NCBI GenBank assembly: GCA_947179325.1
Contig: CAMXAU010000007.1
Span: 1-64,000 of the forward strand
DNA from: an uncultured Bacteroidales bacterium
Lineage (GTDB): Bacteria > Bacteroidota > Bacteroidia > Bacteroidales > UBA932
Direction: 5' to 3'
Length of the DNA stretch: 64,000 nucleotides
Shown in pieces: positions 18,121 to 28,252 of this stretch; the stretch's first letter is position 1, and each line of letters begins with the position of its first letter. Both the position numbers and the translations under genes were made by a program. A model generated the notes under the pieces. The model was not told the DNA's origin, did not search any database, and saw only the letters and a program-made list of their open reading frames with translations.

Positions 18121-19732
18121 GTTTTGCATAATTTGTAAGTCCCATTGCATCATAGCGCGCCGCCATGACGGAAAGCCTGCCGACAAACTCATTGAAATCC
18201 CTGTCCGGCGATGCAGTCCACGCAGCCTCGCTGAACGCGTCAAGACGAGGAAGGAGCTTGTACTGCAGCATTGCGAAATCCGGAACATGCTCTGTCCACA
18301 GATTGCACTCCAGCCCAAGCACCTGCTTCATCTCCGCTGGAGTATAGTCCGCTGCAGGATCAAGGCTGTAGGCGCATTCCACATTAAGATTGAAATTGCT
18401 TCTTCCGCGATGGCAATAAGGCTCATTGGCATGCTCCGGCTCTGGTACCTGATAATAATCGAAATAACAATAATAGTTAGGGCACAGTATGGAATAATTT
18501 CCGTTTGCGAACACCTTCTTTGCACGCTCCCCGAAATACCTCTGCATCACCACAGCGGTAGTGCTCAGCCCTCCCTCTGAGATCTCGTCCCATCCGACCA
18601 GCTTCCGTCCTTTGGAGCGGATGAATTTCTCGACACGACGTACCGTGTAGCTCTGCAGTTCCTTCTCATCCGCCAGCCCTTCGTCCGCTATCCTTTTCTG
18701 GCAAAGAGGGCATTTCTCCCACTCTGACTTCGGGCACTCATCACCGCCAATATGGATATATTCAGACGGGAACAGTCCGATTATCTCCTCCAGGACATTT
18801 TCCAGAAACTCAAATGTAGTTTCCTTTCCCGGACAGTATACATCACTGCTGATCATAAAGTTAGGCAGTACTTTATACCCCTCCCCGCGGCATCCGAGCC
18901 ATTGGTACGAGGCCAGGGCCGAATTTGAATGTCCAGGAATCTCAATCTCCGGAATTATGGAGATAAACCTCTCTGCCGCATACCGGATTATTTCCCTGAC
19001 CTGCTCCTGGGTATAATAGCCGTCCACAGGTATTCCGTTCGGCTGCCACGAAGGCCACCTGACAGTGTACGGACGGTAGTTCCCGATTCGCGTAAGCTCC
19101 GGATACTTCTTGATTTCTATCCTCCATCCCTGGCTGTCAGTGAGATGCCAGTGGAAAGTGTTTATCTTATGCATTGCCAGCAGGTCAAGAAGATTCTTTA
19201 TCTCATCCACCGTAAAGAAATGGCGCGAGCAGTCAAGCATCATCGCCCTCAACGTATACACGGGAGCATCCTCAATGTCCGCATACGGAAGTTCAATGGC
19301 AGTCACAGAACCGTCTGCCGGCATCTCCACAGGCATCAGCTGAAGCAGTGTCTGGCAGGCATAGAAAGCACCGGCCCCAGAACCGGCCGTTATCTCCACG
19401 CCTTTGCCGTCTATAGTCAGGCGGTATCCCTCCGGTTTCATGGCAGGGGAAATCCCTATACGCACACCAGCCTTGTCCCTAAGTTCAAGCCCTTTGCCGA
19501 AGACCGGGGCAAGGCTGCGTTCCAGAAGGCCGGCAGAAAACTCCAGGTCCGCGTCATCAGACAGGAAACATATCCCGGAAGAGGGCCGGAGGCAGAAGAC
19601 CTTGTCGCCGAGCGTCATCTTCTGAGGCTGCGGGATGACTGCCAGGCTTGAGCGGTCGCATTTCAAAGGGCCTGCCCATGACGACACTGCCAGGGCAAGC
19701 ACAGATAAAAGCGTGAAGAGCCTTTTCATCAT
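18104..19732 (-). CDS. GH20 beta-N-acetylhexosaminidase
   Basis: 542 residues with a signal peptide (MMKRLFTLLSVLALAVSSWAG). Residues 30-145 form the GH20b accessory domain; the catalytic barrel starts near 150 (LRAMMLDCSRHFFTVDEIK, HWHLTDSQGWRIEIK, PEIEIPGHS). The catalytic pair is the DE of HIGGDECPKSEW near residue 331, where the Asp orients the substrate acetamido group and the Glu is the acid/base. It removes terminal beta-linked GlcNAc or GalNAc from glycans. The start overlaps the DUF6528 stop by 4 bases, showing coupling in the operon. Length is normal. Confidence 0.95.
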   Translation of the reverse strand: MMKRLFTLLSVLALAVSSWAGPLKCDRSSLAVIPQPQKMTLGDKVFCLRPSSGICFLSDDADLEFSAGLLERSLAPVFGKGLELRDKAGVRIGISPAMKPEGYRLTIDGKGVEITAGSGAGAFYACQTLLQLMPVEMPADGSVTAIELPYADIEDAPVYTLRAMMLDCSRHFFTVDEIKNLLDLLAMHKINTFHWHLTDSQGWRIEIKKYPELTRIGNYRPYTVRWPSWQPNGIPVDGYYTQEQVREIIRYAAERFISIIPEIEIPGHSNSALASYQWLGCRGEGYKVLPNFMISSDVYCPGKETTFEFLENVLEEIIGLFPSEYIHIGGDECPKSEWEKCPLCQKRIADEGLADEKELQSYTVRRVEKFIRSKGRKLVGWDEISEGGLSTTAVVMQRYFGERAKKVFANGNYSILCPNYYCYFDYYQVPEPEHANEPYCHRGRSNFNLNVECAYSLDPAADYTPAEMKQVLGLECNLWTEHVPDFAMLQYKLLPRLDAFSEAAWTASPDRDFNEFVGRLSVMAARYDAMGLTNYAKHVFNR

Positions 19733-20679
19733 AGAGTATGATTAGCAGGATAAGAGAATGGATTCTCCGCTCTCCAGCGGGCCTTGTATATATGGAGACC
19801 GTCCACAAAGAACAGCCGGTTGCCTGTAGACAGTTCCAGGACCTCATTTGTCCACCAGCTTTCAACCGGAGTCGTATATATGGCAGTCTGTCCAGGCTCA
19901 CCCGTGCAGACACTCTTCACATTCTTCTGCAGGAAGGCAGGCGCAATCTCAAAGCTGCAGTCCGACGGATTGAAATAGTAGACATTGGCCCATACAGTAA
20001 GCAGAAGCCTGTCCTCGCCATATACAGGCATAAGGTCGTGCCCCAGAACAGACGGAAGCGCAAACGACTTGTCAAGCACAAGCTGGCCGTCCTCATATCT
20101 GTAGCTGCGCATCTCTTCATCGCCGGCACACCACAGGCAATTCCTCTTATAGTCCCACACGGCATTATGCACACCCTTGAAATCAATCTTCTGCACATAT
20201 TCGGAAGCATACTGCTTCAGGGTGTCACATTTCCAGAGAGTCATATATCCTTCAGACGAGGCACAGACAATATTATTGTCGGGAAGCACCTCTGCCGAAT
20301 GAGGGTTTCCGCCCGGTTTTGCATAGAACAGGACCTTCTTGTCCTTTATCCTCACGAGAGCACATCCTCCGTTGCTGGCAGTGATGAGCAGACAAGACTT
20401 GTTGTAGACAGGCTTTGCTTCGTCCGGAAGATTGAACCATTTGGCCCTTGACTCGGACAGTCCGTCCTGAGAAGGAGTCCATTGCCACAGCAGCAGACGC
20501 GTAGGCTGGTCATATATACAGACTGTATTGGAGGCCTGCTCCGTAAGAATCAGCTGCTTTGCAGAAGTTTCAACAGTCGGGATTTCCGGTTTTCCGGCAG
20601 GTCCCTTGGATGAAGATTCATTGCCGCAGGAAACCATGCCGAGCACAAGCATAAGTGTAAAAAATAATTTATTCTTCAT
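19729..20679 (-). CDS. DUF6528-type beta-propeller lipoprotein
   Basis: 316 residues. A lipoprotein signal (MKNKLFFTLMLVLGMVSCG, Cys18) is followed by a low-complexity spacer and WD/kelch-like blades (TVCIYDQPTRLLLWQWTP, CALVRIKDKKVLFYAK, YMTLWKC, AVWDYKRNCLWCAGDEEMRSY). This matches, as far as can be recalled, the DUF6528 propeller proteins found in Bacteroidales PULs. It is probably surface or periplasmic; whether it binds sugar or is catalytic is unknown. It lies between the SusD-associated lipoproteins and the GH20 gene and overlaps the latter by 4 bases. Confidence 0.65.
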   Translation of the reverse strand: MKNKLFFTLMLVLGMVSCGNESSSKGPAGKPEIPTVETSAKQLILTEQASNTVCIYDQPTRLLLWQWTPSQDGLSESRAKWFNLPDEAKPVYNKSCLLITASNGGCALVRIKDKKVLFYAKPGGNPHSAEVLPDNNIVCASSEGYMTLWKCDTLKQYASEYVQKIDFKGVHNAVWDYKRNCLWCAGDEEMRSYRYEDGQLVLDKSFALPSVLGHDLMPVYGEDRLLLTVWANVYYFNPSDCSFEIAPAFLQKNVKSVCTGEPGQTAIYTTPVESWWTNEVLELSTGNRLFFVDGLHIYKARWRAENPFSYPANHTL

Positions 20680-20756
20680 ATCAAATCATATTTTATTATT
20701 CATGTCAATGTCCGGGCACAGGCCCTGCAGGAGCTCATGCCCGGACAGCAATGTCA

Positions 20757-22448
20757 TCAATTGATTTTCACACACCTTACAGGGAAGGCCTGGCACGTCA
20801 GGTTAGTTCCCGGAGCAGTATTGAAGTCCCAATAGATGCTGCACCTGCACTCAGCCGCCGCAAGAGTAGCCGTATGCATGGCTATCACGCTGCCTGGTCT
20901 GGTAAGCGCACTATGCCATTCCCTCCATCCTGTTGCAGGGAAGTTATATGTCTCTCCATTGTAGACAGCCCTTCTTCCCCATGTAATTGAGTAATTTGCA
21001 TATTCCCACGATCCGCCGTTGATGACACCGCTTATATACTGGTGCATCTCAGAATGTGTCGGCACACGGTAGCCGGCCGGACAAGGGTTATTGAGAGTGT
21101 TCGCAAGAGAAACACCGCCCCAATAGTCCTGAATCTCACTGTTGGAGGCAGCCCAGTCCCCGCTGTTCCAGTTGCCATAGAACACCAGAGGATTCTTGGA
21201 AGCCTGCTCTTCAGTGCACCTTACCTGCTGCAACGAAAATCCGCCGGACAGCATATCTGTATTGCATATATATGGCGCAGTCCATACCCTTTCGGCAGCC
21301 CCCAGGCCAAAGCCTACGGACTCGGTCAGGCTCGTGGATATATTCTTGTCCATGATGTTTGTACCGATGAACGGATCTTTCCTTCCCCACTGGTACATAA
21401 GGCCGATTGCGTCAGCAGTTGCAGCATCGGCAGAAAGAGCCCCGAGATTTCTGTCCATCATGACGATATCGGAATACGCCAGGTCCTTTACCCCCGTAGC
21501 TACCCATACATGCCAGCTCCACTGCACTTCGCCGTTCTTCAGAAGGGCAATCACCTCGCTTCCTTCTGAATCTGAGGCCGAGAACATTATCTTTCCGTCA
21601 TTATAGCTTATGTCAGACAGGATTGTCTCACCCCCTGTACACCAGATCCAGTCGGCGATGTCACCGTCCACCACTGTTCCGTCGGCCTTTTTGGCATCGA
21701 AAACATACACACCAGGTTCAGTTACAAGGAAACAGTTCGCGTTGCCCCTGGCTGAGAGATTGGTCATTCCTGCAAACCTGACAGCCCCCCTGTAATATTC
21801 ATCATTTACTATTGCGGCTGCCTGGTACCAGCACTCTGAGCCAAATGAAGCCGGAACCTCATACGAGAAATTCTTGCCGTTGACATTTGCCCGGACAAAT
21901 GAGGCCGTCTCAAGCTCATCCTCCGAGGCGGCATAGAAGAAGCCTGGCACAATCGGAATCTTCTTGCTCTCGAAGACATAGCTTCCCTTCAGGATATATG
22001 CCTCATCAGTAATCTCGGCAACAAGCGTCGCAATCGACGGGGTAAGGCTGAAATCAACCTTGAAGAATCCCGGCTTGCCGTAATATGCTTCTGTCCCGAT
22101 TTCCACAACGGACTGATACCAGTATTCACCGTTCTCAACAGACGGCAGCACAAGATAGAAACTGTCCGCCCCGGCCATCACTGCCGGCAAGGTCTCCGCG
22201 ACCTCCAGTTCAGTCTGCGTCTTTGCATAGCGGAATCCGGCCGTCACAGCATCAGTCCCATCGTATATGAAACGGCCCTCAAGAGTCACTTCTGTCTCAT
22301 CTATTGTGGCAGGACCTGTCTTTGCCAACGATGCCTCCTCTTCCGGCAGAGGCTCTATTTCTGCAATCTCCCTGCAGCCGGCAAGAATCACGGCCGCCGA
22401 CATCAGGATGCACAATATGGAAAATATATTTTTCATGTTCGGTTTCAT
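20757..22448 (-). CDS. PUL surface lipoprotein with Ig-like repeats and a FISUMP-type C-terminal domain
   Basis: 563 residues. The signal peptide ends in a lipobox (AVILAGC, Cys24). Two related beta-sandwich-like repeats follow (about 45-130 and 135-230), each with a GYWYQS/CWYQAAA-type strand; then a C-terminal domain of about 300 residues with DIVMMDRNLGAL, LMYQWGRKDPF, DYWGG and CPAGYRVPTHSEMHQY, the signature of the Fibrobacter-succinogenes-type paralogous domain common in Bacteroidales surface proteins. The place after SusC/SusD fits a surface glycan-binding protein. Ligand unknown; the fold call for the repeats is by eye. Confidence 0.65.
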   Translation of the reverse strand: MKPNMKNIFSILCILMSAAVILAGCREIAEIEPLPEEEASLAKTGPATIDETEVTLEGRFIYDGTDAVTAGFRYAKTQTELEVAETLPAVMAGADSFYLVLPSVENGEYWYQSVVEIGTEAYYGKPGFFKVDFSLTPSIATLVAEITDEAYILKGSYVFESKKIPIVPGFFYAASEDELETASFVRANVNGKNFSYEVPASFGSECWYQAAAIVNDEYYRGAVRFAGMTNLSARGNANCFLVTEPGVYVFDAKKADGTVVDGDIADWIWCTGGETILSDISYNDGKIMFSASDSEGSEVIALLKNGEVQWSWHVWVATGVKDLAYSDIVMMDRNLGALSADAATADAIGLMYQWGRKDPFIGTNIMDKNISTSLTESVGFGLGAAERVWTAPYICNTDMLSGGFSLQQVRCTEEQASKNPLVFYGNWNSGDWAASNSEIQDYWGGVSLANTLNNPCPAGYRVPTHSEMHQYISGVINGGSWEYANYSITWGRRAVYNGETYNFPATGWREWHSALTRPGSVIAMHTATLAAAECRCSIYWDFNTAPGTNLTCQAFPVRCVKIN

Positions 22449-22483
22449 TTTATCAGATTGTTCTTAGTTGTTATAAACGGGCA

Positions 22484-22969
22484 TCACTCCCCCTTGGTTA
22501 CGAAAATATAGGCCACTGAATAGTCCTCCGGCATCCTTACGGCTCTGTCTGAGGTGCATTTCAGTCTTACAGGAAGCACAGAAGTACCTTCCGGCAGGCA
22601 GTCATAGTCGAATGACACAAGGACCTCGGTCTTGACATCCTCCTTTCCCACCAGCATGTTCATCATGCTGAACTCATAGCTGTTAGGAGGCAGAATCCTG
22701 TAGTCCGACATATATTTGGCATTATAGGACACCAGGTCCTCGGCATCAACTGTCAGAGACACAGCAAAGACATCGTCATTGAGTCCGCCTTTGCACACAT
22801 AAATCCTGTGCTCCCGGCTGTCAGGAGAGACCGTGACCTCACATTTTCCGTATTTCAGCAGGTACAGGCTTGAATCCACGTCATGCCCGACCTCGAATTT
22901 TCCGGAACATGAGGACAAGACGGCAAGTACCGCCGCGTATATTACAGATATCAAAAAATTACGTTTCAT
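22484..22969 (-). CDS. Small PUL lipoprotein, DUF1735-like
   Basis: 161 residues from the ATG at 22969 (a TTG lies 9 bases earlier). The lipobox is AVLSSC near residue 20. The remainder is one beta-sandwich-sized domain with AKYMSDYRILPPNSYEF and a LPVRLKC strand, the pattern of the BT_3987-like N-terminal (DUF1735) domain that accompanies SusD in many PULs. It sits 22 bases after the SusD stop. Likely an accessory outer-surface binding protein; the family assignment is moderate. Confidence 0.6.
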   Translation of the reverse strand: MKRNFLISVIYAAVLAVLSSCSGKFEVGHDVDSSLYLLKYGKCEVTVSPDSREHRIYVCKGGLNDDVFAVSLTVDAEDLVSYNAKYMSDYRILPPNSYEFSMMNMLVGKEDVKTEVLVSFDYDCLPEGTSVLPVRLKCTSDRAVRMPEDYSVAYIFVTKGE

Positions 22970-22990
22970 TATATCCAATGTTTTCGGTTA

Positions 22991-24886
22991 TTAATATCCG
23001 GGATTCTGCACAAGATTCGGATTGATGTTCATTTCCTGGAGAGGAATGGCAAGCCAGTATGATTTCCACACCCTTTCCATCAGCTCCGGCATATCGGAAA
23101 CCTGATAGAAATCCTCGGCAGTCTTGCCGTCAAGGTTCCATGCCTTTGGCTTGCGCACCATCACAGTCTCAGCCTCCTTCCATCTGCGCAGGTCGAAATA
23201 GCGGTGTCCCTCACAGAAAAACTCGATGCTTCTCTCGCGATGGAGAATCTGCCTGAGTTCATCTCCGGCAGGGATTCCTCCGGCAAGTTTCCATGAAGCC
23301 TCGAAATTCGGCAGGCCGGCACGTGAGCGCACCTTGTCAAGGCATTCCAGTGCGGTCCCGTCAAGGCTCCCGTTATACTCGAACGATGCCTCAGCATAGG
23401 CAAGATACAGCTCCGCGAGCCTCATCATCGGATAATTGTACTCAAAGTAGCTGAATGTCTTGTTGGTCGGGTCGAAGCGGTTTTTCTTGTTTATGAACTT
23501 CTTGTTGAAATACCCGGTGCAATTCTGATACTCCGGTTCAACATTAAGTGCGCTGCCATGCTCCTCGCCGCCCCGCACATGTATCTCGATGGTAGTGCCG
23601 TTAATATCGTATGTACCTCTGTCGTAGCCCACATTGGCATAGAAACGAGGTTCTCTCCCGGCATGCATCTTGGCCGTCCCTGTCGCAGGGTCATATTCAT
23701 ACGGATTGATTCCCCTTGTCTTGGGGTCTTTGTCCCATGGAAGACCGTCAGCCGTATAATACATCTCAACAGCCTCGAAAGTAGGGACATAGTATCCTCT
23801 CCAACCGTCCGCATAATAGCTTCCTGTCCCTGACGGGTCAGCACTTCTCGGAGCACAATGCCTGATTGTCTGCTGGGCGATATATGCTCCTCCGTATGCT
23901 ATAAGATATTCCTCCGGATTATGGTGGTTTTTGCAGAAGACATCATGGTAGTTCTCGACATTCCTTGCAAATTCATCCGAGATTGTGTTGTCCTTATGGT
24001 CATAGAGAAGATAGCCGTTGGCCTCGCAATATTCGTAGGCTTCCTTTGCCGCTTCCATGGCACGCGCCCATTTCTCCTTGTCATAGACGGTGCTGATAAG
24101 ATTGGTGCCGTCATGGTTCTTGAAGTCCACCATGTCCATATTGCCGTTGTACAGAGGAGATGCAAGCGTAAGGAGCATGCTTGCCTTATAGGCTTTGGCA
24201 GCCGCAGCCGTGGCAAGATTCAGCTCAGCCTCAATCCTTTTGGCAGGAAGAAGTTCGGCAGCGGTGTCATACATCCGGCAGATGAACTCAGCACATTTGT
24301 CAGCCGTCGATCGCGGAAGCAGAAGTTCCTCAGGAGATGCGTTGGTCGAGATTTCCCTTTCAATCAGCACACACGGGCCATAATAGTTGAAAATCATATG
24401 ATGATAGAAGCCTATCAGAAAGTACGCCTCGCCTTTCCATGTACGCAGGTTCTCTTCCGTTATGTCCGGTACCCGGTCTATATTTGACAGGAACATATAG
24501 CAATGCCTTATGCTCTCGTACATTTCAAGGATAGTCCTCCTTGAGTTGTCCATTCCGTCGGAAGTTCCTGTGTACCAGAATCCGAAATAGCTCTGGCTCG
24601 GGCTTTCAAGTCCGTACAGAAGGCTCTTGTACTGGAAATATTTCACAGAGCCCTTCCTTCCGGAGATGAAATCATCGCCTGCGTATGTCTCCGGAACAGA
24701 ATACCAGCTTCCCGGAGACGGCATGCTCTGGTACAGGTACATCTGGAATTTCTTGCATTCCGCCTGCGACTTGAAGCAGTCATCAAAAGTTGCCTTCGTA
24801 TCCGGGACGATGTCAAGATAGCTGCATGAAGACAATGCCGCCATACCCAGAAGCAATAGAGTTATATACTTGTTTATCAGTTTCAT
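22991..24886 (-). CDS. SusD/RagB family outer-membrane glycan-binding lipoprotein
   Basis: 631 residues from the ATG at 24886, preceded by an AGGGGGATT stretch. Signal peptide with lipobox (LSSC near residue 20, CSYLDIVPDTKAT following, the classic SusD start). TPR-like helices and a C-terminal region with YNYPMMRLAELYLAYAEA, LDKVRSRAGLP and LRQILHRERSIEFFCEGHRYFDLRRWKEAE, all SusD hallmarks. It caps the SusC barrel on the surface and loads oligosaccharides. It follows SusC by 14 bases. Confidence 0.96.
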   Translation of the reverse strand: MKLINKYITLLLLGMAALSSCSYLDIVPDTKATFDDCFKSQAECKKFQMYLYQSMPSPGSWYSVPETYAGDDFISGRKGSVKYFQYKSLLYGLESPSQSYFGFWYTGTSDGMDNSRRTILEMYESIRHCYMFLSNIDRVPDITEENLRTWKGEAYFLIGFYHHMIFNYYGPCVLIEREISTNASPEELLLPRSTADKCAEFICRMYDTAAELLPAKRIEAELNLATAAAAKAYKASMLLTLASPLYNGNMDMVDFKNHDGTNLISTVYDKEKWARAMEAAKEAYEYCEANGYLLYDHKDNTISDEFARNVENYHDVFCKNHHNPEEYLIAYGGAYIAQQTIRHCAPRSADPSGTGSYYADGWRGYYVPTFEAVEMYYTADGLPWDKDPKTRGINPYEYDPATGTAKMHAGREPRFYANVGYDRGTYDINGTTIEIHVRGGEEHGSALNVEPEYQNCTGYFNKKFINKKNRFDPTNKTFSYFEYNYPMMRLAELYLAYAEASFEYNGSLDGTALECLDKVRSRAGLPNFEASWKLAGGIPAGDELRQILHRERSIEFFCEGHRYFDLRRWKEAETVMVRKPKAWNLDGKTAEDFYQVSDMPELMERVWKSYWLAIPLQEMNINPNLVQNPGY

Positions 24887-24900
24887 AATCAATCCCCCTC

Positions 24901-27900
24901 TTAGAAATTATACTGGACACCGACATTGAATGTCCTCTGCAGTGGATACGAGAGTCCGTTGCCGGAGCCAAGTCCCGGATCCCAATATTTGAACTTCGTG
25001 AATGTCAGCAGGTTTGAACCTGTGGCATAGAAACGGAACCATTTCCATGTATATCCGACCTCGACAGTCTTGAGCCTGAGGAAGGAGCCGTTGCGCATCC
25101 AGTATGTCGAAGTCCTGGTATTGTTCTGGTTCCAGTTCGAGTCCAGTCTCGGATATGCCGCATTCGGGTCAGGATTGCTTGCAGTCCAGTGCTCGTCGGC
25201 AATCCATTGGGTAAGGCCGAATCCGGAGACACCGCTGTCGCAGAACGGATGCATATTGCTCATGAGGATAGAAGAGAGAGCCTGTCCCTGGAAGAAGAAC
25301 GACGCGTCAAAATGCTTCCACTGCACAGAGGCACCGAATCCGTATACAAGTTCAGGTGTGGCAGGGCGTCCGATTATAGTCATGTCGTTGTCGTCGATCT
25401 TGCCGTCTCCGTTAAGGTCCATATATTTTATGTCACCTGGCTTTACGGTCTGATATGTCTGCACTGGGGATGAGTCAATGTCTTCCTGGTCCCTGAACAG
25501 CCCGCATGCCACAAGTCCTATCACCGAATTGATCGGATGACCTATCTCCGACTGGTATGAAGGCGTACCGACTGGTTCGTCACGCTCCGTAATCTCATTG
25601 TGGGCGTATGTGAGCGAGCCTCTTGCCGAGAATGTCAGGTCTTTGCTGAACGCCTTGTTGTACTCGAAAGAAGCGTCTATTCCCCTGTTGAGGACAGCAC
25701 CGATGTTTGACCATGGCTTGGTGTCGGAATATCCGGCAGAATACGGAACCGAACGTCTCTGCATAAAGATTCCGGTCCTGTTGTCACGGAATATGTCCAC
25801 TATGAGGGTAAAGTCATTGAAGAGTCCCAGTTCGACACCGACATTAAGTTTCGTGCTGACTTCCCATGTCGCATCCTCGTTTCCGAGCGTGGCTATTGTG
25901 GTTCCGTACATGGACCCGAACTCTGGGCCTATCTTCCAGTACATCGACTGGTTCGTCAGCACTTCGGTCAGATAAGGGAACCTTACTGAGAGGGCATCAT
26001 TTCCTGACTGTCCGTATGAGACCCTGAATTTGAGCAGGCTGAGGACATTCTTTACAGGCAGGAAGAATTTCTCGTTTGAGATGTTATATCCGACCGCCAT
26101 TGAAGGGAAGAATCCGAAACGCTTGCCCTTGGCAAAGTTTTCAGAACCGTTGTACCCGAAGTTGGCCTCGAACATATAGGTGTTCCTGTATGAATATGTC
26201 ACACGTCCGGCAAGTCCCTGCTCCCTGTAAGGAAGCACCTCATTCTCAGTGGCGGACGGTGTGTTGTAGACCTTTTCTTTCTGGTGATACAGGAGAAGGG
26301 CATTCACATCGTGCTTTCCGGCAAAGTTCCTGGTGTATTCAAGGGAGCCTTGGAAAGACATTTCCCTGTAGCCGTCCCTTGCAGTGGAAATCGAATAGTA
26401 GTCCTGCGGAGATGCTCCGATTGCGGATGTGACATAGTCATAGTTCCCGGTCTCAGGATTCAGGCTGTAATCCACAAGCTTATAATAGTGAGGAATCACG
26501 AGCTTGCTTGTCGCGGCATAGACATAATTGTAGAAAGAGGCCTGAGCCTTGGCCTTCAGGCCCGGAGTCACGAATTTCAGGTCCTGGTCCAGTGTAATCA
26601 CTTCCGTAAAATATGAATAGTGCCTGTCGCTGTATCCCCTGTTCATCAAGGCATAAGGGTTCGGCTCATTGCTTCCTCCGTTCGGGTCGTCGGCACTTCC
26701 GTAGCGGACAAACGTATCGTCTTCTTCAGCTGGCCATGTCACAGGAAAGTGGACAGGGTTGCTCCTCATGGTGTAGTAGAAGAGATTGTTGACGCTCTCA
26801 TAAGGGGCATGGCGGTAGTGCAGCTGTGTGTTCATCCTGATTCCCAGCTTTGTGGTATTGGTTATCCATGCATTCACGTTGCTCTGGAACAGGAATTTCT
26901 TGTAGTTGATGTTTGTATTGAATGAAGACTCGTTGCCGGAGCGCAATATACCGTTCTCGTTGAAGAATGTTGCATTGAGGAAATAGTCGATTCTCTTTCC
27001 TCCTCCCATTACATTCACATTGACATTCTGGTTCATCGTGCTCTTCTTGAAAAGGGTCTCGTACCAGTTGATGTCAGGGAATACATACGGGCTGAGTCCG
27101 GCTTTTGTGCCGTCAATCTTGTCCTGCGAGTAGTATTGCATTCCGGTGGCCTCGTTGAACGCCTCCATATATGTGACTCCGTCTGCAATTTTCTGGACGC
27201 TTGTAGGCATGGACCAGCCGTTTTCGACACGGACATTTATGGCCATACGCTCCATGTCCTTTCCGTTCTTGGTAGTGATGATCATGACTCCGTTGGCACC
27301 GCGTGAACCGTAGAGCGCTGTGGCGGTGGCATCCTTCAGGACTGAGAATGACTCGATTGTCTCAGGTGCTATTGAATTGAGCATGGTTGTGTTGATTTCA
27401 ACGCCGTCAAGGACAATCAGCGGGGATGTGTTGGTACCGAATGTGGAGATTCCCCTGATCCAGAAGTTCGCTCCGTCAGCCCCGGGCTCACCGCTTGTCT
27501 GGGTGGAGATGACTCCGGCAATCTTTCCGGCAAATGAAGCAGTCAGATTACTGGAAGGATAGTCAAGCGTCCCCGGTTTCACAGCCTGAATTGCACCGAC
27601 GACAGTCTCTTTCTTCTGCACACCGAATCCGACGACTACGGCATCTTCGATAAGGCTTGACTGCTCGCTCATTGCCACAAGTTTCAGAAGGACAAGGTCC
27701 TTCACCGGAATCACCTTGGTCTCGTAGCCCATGCAGGTGAAATAGATGTCGACAGCTCCGGCCGGTATATTGATGGAATAATTTCCGTCAATGTCGGTCA
27801 CGGCAGCATGTGCAGAATTATTGTCGACAAGCACCGCGGCCCCGATGATGGGCTGGTTGTCAAGGGCGGAGATCACGGTTCCGCTGACAGTGGTGTTCTG

Positions 27901-28221
27901 CCTGGCAGCAGGGCGTTCCTGTGTCTTCCTGGAGATTGTGACGAGTTTCCCGTCAATCGAATACTGGAGATTCGGTCCAAGCACTTTGTTCAGCACGCTG
28001 CCGAGCGGAGCATCCGAGAATACCGCAGTAATGAGCCGGTCTGCACCGATCTCGGAATTCTCAAAGATGAATGAACATCCTGTCTGGGCCTCTATCTCTT
28101 CCAAGACAGTCTTCAGAGGAACTTCCTTGAATTCCTTCGAGACTTTCTGTGCACTGGCCGCCACGGCAAATGACAGCATGCACACTGCGATCGTGATGAT
28201 CTTTGAAAGGTTAGTTAGCAT
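24901..28221 (-). CDS. SusC/RagA TonB-dependent transporter with STN signalling domain
   Basis: 1106 residues. After the signal peptide comes an STN domain (about 30-90: VPLKTVLEEIEAQTGCSF), a carboxypeptidase-regulatory-like domain (about 108-190: VSGTVISALDNQPIIGA), the TonB plug with the SusC signature (DATATALYGSRGANGVMIITTK, about 295-315) and a large barrel ending in aromatic-terminated QYNF. The STN domain marks transporters that signal to a FecR anti-sigma factor in the periplasm, and the FecR and ECF sigma genes lie immediately upstream. It imports the oligosaccharides captured by the SusD partner. Confidence 0.96.
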   Translation of the reverse strand: MLTNLSKIITIAVCMLSFAVAASAQKVSKEFKEVPLKTVLEEIEAQTGCSFIFENSEIGADRLITAVFSDAPLGSVLNKVLGPNLQYSIDGKLVTISRKTQERPAARQNTTVSGTVISALDNQPIIGAAVLVDNNSAHAAVTDIDGNYSINIPAGAVDIYFTCMGYETKVIPVKDLVLLKLVAMSEQSSLIEDAVVVGFGVQKKETVVGAIQAVKPGTLDYPSSNLTASFAGKIAGVISTQTSGEPGADGANFWIRGISTFGTNTSPLIVLDGVEINTTMLNSIAPETIESFSVLKDATATALYGSRGANGVMIITTKNGKDMERMAINVRVENGWSMPTSVQKIADGVTYMEAFNEATGMQYYSQDKIDGTKAGLSPYVFPDINWYETLFKKSTMNQNVNVNVMGGGKRIDYFLNATFFNENGILRSGNESSFNTNINYKKFLFQSNVNAWITNTTKLGIRMNTQLHYRHAPYESVNNLFYYTMRSNPVHFPVTWPAEEDDTFVRYGSADDPNGGSNEPNPYALMNRGYSDRHYSYFTEVITLDQDLKFVTPGLKAKAQASFYNYVYAATSKLVIPHYYKLVDYSLNPETGNYDYVTSAIGASPQDYYSISTARDGYREMSFQGSLEYTRNFAGKHDVNALLLYHQKEKVYNTPSATENEVLPYREQGLAGRVTYSYRNTYMFEANFGYNGSENFAKGKRFGFFPSMAVGYNISNEKFFLPVKNVLSLLKFRVSYGQSGNDALSVRFPYLTEVLTNQSMYWKIGPEFGSMYGTTIATLGNEDATWEVSTKLNVGVELGLFNDFTLIVDIFRDNRTGIFMQRRSVPYSAGYSDTKPWSNIGAVLNRGIDASFEYNKAFSKDLTFSARGSLTYAHNEITERDEPVGTPSYQSEIGHPINSVIGLVACGLFRDQEDIDSSPVQTYQTVKPGDIKYMDLNGDGKIDDNDMTIIGRPATPELVYGFGASVQWKHFDASFFFQGQALSSILMSNMHPFCDSGVSGFGLTQWIADEHWTASNPDPNAAYPRLDSNWNQNNTRTSTYWMRNGSFLRLKTVEVGYTWKWFRFYATGSNLLTFTKFKYWDPGLGSGNGLSYPLQRTFNVGVQYNF

Positions 28222-28252
28222 ATTGTTATGGGTTAGTGAAAAAAATCAGGAT

